Shown here: piece by piece, positions 6,879-11,601 of the stretch
Layout: each line of letters begins with the position of its first letter
Position numbering within the stretch: position 1 is the first letter of the stretch
NCBI GenBank assembly: GCA_036939975.1
Contig: JALLPB010000163.1
Coordinates: forward strand, 1-11,601
From: Cyclostephanos tholiformis
Lineage: Eukaryota > Bacillariophyta > Thalassiosirophyceae > Thalassiosirales > Thalassiosiraceae
Direction: 5' to 3'
DNA length: 11,601 nucleotides
Notes under the pieces: generated by a model
Databases searched by the model: none
The model's input: only the letters and a program-made list of their open reading frames with translations
Told to the model about the DNA's origin: nothing
Made by a program: the position numbers and the translations under genes

Positions 6879-9800
6879 TTATTGGTCCACAGGCACGGTG
6901 AACTGTACGTTTCGGAGCTTGGTGCGTGTAGCCTTGCAAGGTATGAAGTATTTGTCATCGTTGTGCGACGACGAAAAAGAAGATGACGACGACCTTCCAC
7001 TTTTGTTGACGACCGTGAATTTCTTTTTCGTATTGATATTCTCCGCCATCAATTGCGTTAGCTGGCGCACATTTAAACCCAAAACATCCTGTGGAGAGAT
7101 ATGATAAACATTTGTTGAGTACGTGGACAAGTTACCGTCTGATAAATGACAAAAGATTTCAACACTTACGATATCGTTGAATGATAAGATTAGATCACCA
7201 GGTAGCAATATCCCAAGCATAGGTGATTCCGATTTCACACTTTGAATCATGCATCCATATTGGCTTTGTATGAGAATGATTCCTAATTTTCCCGGTGGTG
7301 CCAGGACGGTCCGCTCGATATTGGAGCTTGATTCCGGCAAATACAAAGCCGCGGACGATGACGACGACAAAGACGACGAAAGCCGCGACGATGACGACCC
7401 CCCCCCTTTGTTGATGACGATGAATTTCTTTTCTTTGTTGCTATTCTCTGCTATCAATTGCGTAAGATGGCGCACATTAAAATCCACAACATCCTAAGGA
7501 AACATGATAAATATTTGTTGAGTACGTGGACAAGTTACAGTCTTATAAATGACAAAAGATTATAACACTTACGATATCGTTGAAGGATAAGATTAGGTCA
7601 TCTGGTTGCAGTATCCCAAGCATTGGAGATCCCGGTTTCACGCTTTGAATCATGCATCCAAGTAAAGTTTGTTTAAGAATGATTCCTAATTTTCCTGGTG
7701 GTACTATGATGGTTCTCTTGATGTTAGAGCTCAATTCTGGCAAACTACTCTGTGGATCCCCTGTACGCTGTGAAGGAACTGGTTTGTGTTCAGGTTCAAA
7801 GAAGTTTTTATTTGCATTTTCTAGCTTAGCCTGCCGCCCTTTGACTAGATCACGCTTGCAGATAACGGTGAACTTCATTTCACGTTCGATATTCTCGGCT
7901 ATCAATTGCATTAGACGATGCGCACTGTAGTCCAATACATCCTGTTGAAAAGCACGATAAGAATTTTGTAAGCGTGTGGACAAGGCGTTATATTGCAATA
8001 ATGGGAAAGACCTTCCTTAAAAGATTTCAACACTTACGATATCGTTGAAGGATAAGATTAGGTCATCTGGTAACAATAAGCCAAGCAAAGGGGATTCTGG
8101 TTTCACACTCTGTATCATGCATCCATGTAAACTTTGTTTGAGAATGATTCCAGGTTTGCCGGGTGGGGCAATTACGTCTCGCTTTGTATTAGAGCTCGCT
8201 TCTGCCAGACATGTCATGCTCATCGGACTGAGTACGCATCGCGAAGGCACTGGCTCATTTGATTGCGATCTAGAGATCGACGAGGGCGGCAACAATTCAA
8301 GCCGAGAGTATCGATCAAATAAATCTGGCTGACAATGGGACTTCATCGGCTCTTTCGATTGCGCTCTAGAGATTGATGAGGGTGCCAACAGTTCATAGTT
8401 TCGACCAAATAAATCTTGCTGGTACTTGAACTTATCTGGCTCTTTCGATTGCGCTCTAGAGATCGACGAGGGTGCCAACAGTTCAAAGTTTCGACCATAT
8501 AAATCTTGCTGCCACTTAGACCTCGCATCAGAAACCAAAACAGCGGCTGGCAGCCCTGAATCAGTCTGAAAGCTCATACTGCCACTGCCACCCGGAATCT
8601 CGCGGCACGTCTCTTCTTCTTTGCTAAAGTCAAAGAATATACTTCGGTCTGGAGATCTACAGCATCGATGCATTGCCGCCGCAAAAAAGAAAAATACCGC
8701 AGCAGATACCGCCAAGGAAGTCCATAACACCGTTTTGCCGTTCTGTGTGGTGTGGCCTGACGATTGCTCGAGCTCACTGTATGCTGCGCTATTTTGATAA
8801 TTTGAAGCATGATTGGTAGAATTTTGATAGATCATGGGAGAGTATGTTGGGGTTTTCATGTTTTCCTTTTCGGGTTGAATTGACTTCGGTGAGATAGTTG
8901 GAGAGTTTATTGTGGCAATTTGAGAGGACGGATAAGTTGGAACGTAGGTATGATACGATGGAACGCTATTGGTGGCATTCGTTCTGTCATTAGTAGTGGG
9001 CGAATGGATTGGGCTTTTCGTAGTGGGAGAATAAGTGGCGCCTCCAAAACTATCACTCGTAAACGACGTTGATGATTTACTGGATGGTTTCAAGGAAGGC
9101 TTCATCGTCAAAGATACGTCAATTATGCATGGAGCGACTGCAGCCCATGCGTCAACCCAGAACTCATTATCTGATTGTGGTTGGAAACTTGGCATAGTGC
9201 AGTATATTTCATAGGGATATGGATTGCACGTATAAATGAATCCATTCATCTCCACAGTGCTACCCGAAGAATATGAGGAAAGAGACATCTGATCATACGA
9301 TGGTGGGCATATGCTTAATTCGAAGGTTTGGATTATCAAAGTATGAGAAGTTGTCGTTGGTACCGATGAAGTTGGTCTAAGTGTGGTACTCTGCCTGAAA
9401 CTTGGTGCCATAGTCATAACGGGGCTCATACTGAGCTCATTGGATGGAGGTGTAGATATTGATGGGTGATGAGACGGCATCAACGATGGTTGGCCTGACA
9501 GACTTGGCCATTCAGATAGAGTTAATGTTGGTGCGCTAGTTGAAGGAAAACTAGTTGGATATGGTGTTGGCTGCATCAAATGATTATCAAATTTGGCGAG
9601 ATGAAATTAACTCAAGTAGGTGTATTTGTGGAAAGTTTTGAAGGGATCCTTACCATTTTTGTCGGCCGACCAGAGGGCCTACTGGATGGGCTAATTGACG
9701 GCAAGAGAGTTGATGGTGGTGTTGTCTGAATGGACAAAAGACTTTGGTCAGCAAAGGTGAAAGTGAGTGCCGCATCCATAAAAGAGAAAAAATTACCTTT

Positions 9801-10754
9801 TCTGTCGGTCTGTTTGAAGGTTTCAACGAAGGATATTTTGTTGGTGTCGAGGTCGGCTGTAAGGATAAGATAATGGATGAGTTTTTCTAGACTTTTTCGA
9901 TATTCCTTCGCACGCCAAGGAACCACATTACAGCTCACCGAAACAGACGGCGTTAAAGAAGGCCACACAATTAGCATTGAATTTGGCATGGCGCAAGCGG
10001 AAACCCCCTCCCATGCATCTTTCCAAGACGTGTTATCCGACGAATCTGGCCGATAGCTATGCATGGTACAGTAGATTGCAAAGGGGTACGGATTGCAGCG
10101 ATAGATGATACCATGAGCTTCCACTTCACTTCCGTCATCGTAAGTCACTGCGATTGATGCGTTATAAGCAGGCGGACAGACCGAAAGCAGTTCAGAGGGC
10201 TTCGACGTCGATGGCTGGTCTGTCGCACTTGGCGACATGGAGGATGTCGATGTGGGTACGACGGTGTCTGTTGTGCTCATGACTGGCTGGCTATTTGGAA
10301 CGGTGGACGGTGGCTGGGTTGAATGCTCCATTGATGATGCGGCAGAAAAAGGCGGACTATAGCTGTATTCAATAGTTGGCGAATTCGTGTGTACTTGCGG
10401 TTGCACACCTGGCTTGCTCGGTGATATCGTCGGGGGCCATTTCGTTTCTGGCATGTGCGTTACGCCGAGTTCGAATACCTCATCGAATCGATCATCGTCC
10501 GGTCTAAGCTTACGTCGGAGATATTTCCTTTTCATGGATAATCCTCGATCGACAACATCTGATCTTTCGGCAATTCCTTCTTTGTTGGATGATTGATTTA
10601 CCGAATGCGATGATACATGCGACTTTTCTCCAATATTGAGGATCATCCGCACCGAGTTTAACTTTCCGTTGAATGAGTTTAACGCCCCCAACACGAACAT
10701 GAATGACACACCAATAATTGTCGCTGGGGTACGTGATGAAAACAACGTCATCAT
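6879..10754 (-). CDS. Predicted single-pass membrane protein: two four-Cys surface domains, 30-aa repeats and three PDZ-like domains (seven exons)
   Basis: I do not recognise a named gene. My exon model on the minus strand is 10754-9939, 9856-9797, 9725-9654, 9570-8038, 7941-7573, 7493-7170 and 7088-6879. Every intron is GT-AG, 71-96 bp and phase 0, giving 1127 residues. Order: hydrophobic N-terminus (about 11-29, signal peptide or anchor); a basic patch (75-84); Pro/Ser/Thr-rich linker; four-Cys domain 1 (193-254); PT-rich exons 2-3; four-Cys domain 2 (404-464); linker; membrane helix (about 596-616) followed by Cys-Cys-Arg, a possible palmitoylation site; three 30-residue repeats (667-756); PDZ-like domains at about 779-856, 901-979 and 1009-1087, each with a GK(L/P)GIIL loop and DDLILSFNDI or GDLILSFNDI; a Ser-rich tail. 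The inferred topology is Cys domains outside and PDZ scaffold in the cytosol. A role in wall attachment or surface sensing is speculation. Exons 2 and 3 are short and supported mainly by their PT-rich translation and consensus sites. Splitting into two genes is possible, but an ATG at 9576 would lack a signal peptide. Confidence 0.75.
7002..8184 (-). repeat. Three tandem PDZ units, each split by an intron at the same codon
   Basis: The three PDZ-like domains (8184-7855, 7722-7407, 7319-7002) are diverged copies. Each is cut by a phase-0 intron between FNDI and DV. The introns at 7494-7572 and 7089-7169 are alignable over their final 69 nt (as read on the + strand) with 64 identities. The intron at 7942-8037 shares only scattered blocks. 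The duplicated unit is therefore 'second half of one PDZ + linker + first half of the next + intron'. Confidence 0.85.
7089..7169 (-). other. Intron 6: 81 nt, stop-free in frame
   Basis: The intron has a GTAAGTG donor and CTCCACAG acceptor, like its sister intron 5. Its length is 27 codons and it contains no in-frame stop, so a transcript retaining it stays open. The sister intron has a TAA where this one has TCA. Splicing is supported because removal restores FNDI-DVLGLNVRQLTQLMAEN, parallel to the other two PDZ copies. Confidence 0.8.
8251..8520 (-). repeat. Three tandem 90-bp (30-residue) repeats in the predicted cytosolic tail
   Basis: Residues 667-756 are three copies built on QQDLFGRNYELLAPSSISRA followed by QSKEP. 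Copies 1 and 2 are nearly identical; copy 3, nearest the PDZ domains, has diverged and has one extra residue. Each copy ends in SR(A/S)QS(K/N)EP, giving an R-x-x-S site that suits basic-directed kinases. The DNA period is 90 bp, so the repeats expand in frame. Confidence 0.9.
8671..8733 (-). other. Predicted transmembrane helix
   Basis: Residues about 596-616 form an uninterrupted hydrophobic stretch (TSLAVSAAVFFFFAAAM core) bounded by polar sequence before and HRCCR after. The positive residues after it suggest the C-terminal side faces the cytosol. Confidence 0.85.
9127..9309 (-). other. Four-cysteine surface domain, copy 2 (C404-C464)
   Basis: The domain has the pattern CPPSY...YSSG..V...GFIYTCNPYPYEIYC...F.P......W.DAW..V..C, with Cys at 404, 431, 440 and 464. 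It is clearly homologous to copy 1. Its spacing (Tyr-Gly-Val strand, G-x-Y-x-C, then Trp and a final Cys) recalls small carbohydrate-binding modules such as CBM5/12, but that is an impression, not a family assignment. Confidence 0.8.
9993..10178 (-). other. Four-cysteine surface domain, copy 1 (C193-C254)
   Basis: The pattern CPPAY...YDDG..V...GIIYRCNPYPFAIYC....YRP......W.DAW..V..C has Cys at 193, 220, 229 and 254. The CNPYP and IYCTM blocks are shared with copy 2. The domain is framed by Pro/Ser/Thr linkers and has possible N-glycosylation sites (NAS, NTS), which fit a secreted or lumenal location. Confidence 0.8.
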
Positions 10755-11528
10755 TGTGTATTACAGAATATAGGAACTTTTTTAATAATATACAACGTCT
10801 GTTTGTTTCGAGGTAGGTTGGCCTGGGTAATCGGCCGCGTCGATATCATAGACTGCGCATGCGGTCAGGGGTGCGTGAAGGCAGTAAAAAAGTGTGTGAT
10901 GTTGGTCGGTGCTCTCTCTCCGTCGCCGACGATTTTGGGGGGACCTTGTCGGATGGAAGTTCTTCGTTTTTATATTTTTTTGTTTTTTATTATTTTTTGT
11001 GTCTTCTCGGTGTTTCCGCGGGGCCCCCCGCACACGCTCCCCCCCTGCCCCGCCGACCCGCCACGCCGCGCCGGAGGAGTCGTTCCCGCAATTTTCGAAA
11101 ATGAACTTACTGATTCCTTTCATCAAAAACTTGGTAGCCAGGAGGTTCAACATTGAGGGGAGGATGGATGCAGTTACTACAGTTTCCAAATCAATCTTTT
11201 TTTCCCAAGCTAGGGAGAACATTTTATATTATTTCCTTCGTCAATTCGTACAGCGTTCTCTCAAAGTTTGAATCTTTCCGTTCATCCGTCGAAGCACACC
11301 TGGGAATTAATAGAAAATATCCTCCCAAACGAGGGAAAAAAAGATTGATTTGGAAACTGTAGTAGTGGAACAGAAAAAAAAATGGTGACCTCAAGCAAGG
11401 AACACAACTCCTTTTTTTCCCCTAATTTTACTGCACTCACAGCACCACATTATTTACTCTTGGTAATACACTATCTCCTCCCACGCGCTTTCCACAACGT
11501 ACGGGGGGGTTTAGTCCTCGAAAGAATA
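10755..11528. other. Divergent spacer; no gene supported
   Basis: The two flanking genes point away from each other, so this spacer should contain both promoters. It holds an abrupt T-rich tract (about 10967-10998), directly followed by a very GC-rich block (about 11017-11075), then an inverted repeat (11175-11364). Several open frames of 56-146 codons cross it on both strands. None shows recognisable protein features, and they overlap each other. Confidence 0.5.
11175..11364. repeat. Inverted repeat with a perfect 32-bp core and about 62-nt arms
   Basis: Positions 11175-11206 and 11333-11364 are perfect reverse complements over 32 nt. The core includes CAGTTTCCAAATCAATC followed by seven T and CCC. 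Similarity continues inward with mismatches to about 11236 and 11303, leaving a 66-nt loop. A transcript through it would fold into a long hairpin. It may be a foldback/MITE remnant or an inverted duplication; no transposase or clear target-site duplication was seen. Confidence 0.9.
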
Positions 11529-11601
11529 ATGCGCCTACGCCTCGCCGCGTCGACGGTCGCCGCCACCTCCACCGTCGTCGCGGCGGTCAAGGGGGGGGGG
11601 G
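11529..11601 (+). CDS. 5' end of a gene with a signal-like N-terminus (cut by window edge)
   Basis: An ATG after an A-rich leader opens a frame that runs to the window end, 24 complete codons. The translation begins MRLRLAASTVAATSTVVAAV, basic then hydrophobic/small, as in a signal peptide. The DNA becomes strongly GC-rich exactly at the start codon, as in the DAHP synthase gene. The window ends in 11 G, which would encode glycines. Nothing downstream is available to identify the product. Confidence 0.5.
   Translation, partial: MRLRLAASTVAATSTVVAAVKGGG

Noticed and set aside
9612..10754. A single uninterrupted 380-codon frame as the full product
   Set aside because: It stays open only because intron 1, exon 2 and intron 2 sum to 213 nt. 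The sequence across 9726-9938 in that frame lacks the PT-rich character, whereas splicing at consensus sites gives PTSTPTKYPSLKPSNRPTEK.
11047..11222. Minus-strand open frame (MFSLAWEKKIDLETVV...) as a gene
   Set aside because: It overlaps an inverted-repeat arm, runs into low-complexity GC-rich sequence, and shows no recognised domain. It is better treated as a possible fragment of an element or duplicated gene.
10909..11271. Plus-strand 120-codon frame with a Phe-rich hydrophobic stretch
   Set aside because: The apparent membrane segment comes from a T-rich tract, followed by a GC-rich block that reads as Pro/Arg. Overlapping frames are equally open.
1..11601. tRNA, rRNA, CRISPR or bacterial-type operon
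   Set aside because: No T-arm/anticodon cloverleaf, rRNA core or regularly spaced direct repeats were seen. Introns and organelle-targeting signals point to a eukaryotic nuclear genome.

Overview
The window looks like nuclear DNA of a diatom or close stramenopile, probably centric. Four things suggest this. The aromatic-pathway enzyme carries an N-terminal signal peptide followed by an ASAFAP-like motif (CAAFVP), the import signature of red-algal-derived complex plastids. There are short GT-AG introns. A large surface protein has Pro/Ser/Thr linkers of the 'PSxxPS / PTxxPT' kind that are abundant in diatoms. The intergenic spacers are short and hold long poly-C/poly-G runs. The species cannot be named from sequence alone.

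Layout from left to right. (1) 321-1874 (+): a complete plastid-targeted class II DAHP synthase, first step of the shikimate pathway. (2) 2242-3066 (-): a class I SAM-dependent methyltransferase fused behind an N-terminal segment resembling the SANT/Myb-like DUF6818 family. It lies tail-to-tail with gene 1. (3) A 474-bp head-to-head spacer (3067-3540) holding a 95-bp near-perfect inverted repeat and several perfect 12-bp palindromes. (4) 3541-6770 (+): the gamma subunit of the COPI coatomer, two exons with one 344-bp phase-0 intron. (5) 6879-10754 (-): I reconstruct seven exons with six phase-0 introns, giving a predicted 1127-residue single-pass membrane protein. It has an N-terminal signal or anchor, two copies of a four-cysteine domain in Pro/Ser/Thr-rich linkers, a transmembrane helix, three 30-residue repeats and three PDZ-like domains. 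(6) A 774-bp spacer (10755-11528) with a second, larger inverted repeat (about 62-nt arms). (7) 11529 to the window end (+): the first codons of a gene that starts with a signal-like peptide.

DAHP synthase (plastid), COPI gamma (Golgi) and the methyltransferase are not functionally linked; this is ordinary eukaryotic gene packing. The most unusual object is gene 5, whose architecture (surface Cys-rich modules, a membrane helix, tandem PDZ scaffold) reads like a receptor or cell-wall-to-cytoplasm linker. Its PDZ part has grown by tandem duplication of an exon-intron unit whose introns are still about 93% identical. No tRNA, rRNA, CRISPR array or transposase gene was seen.
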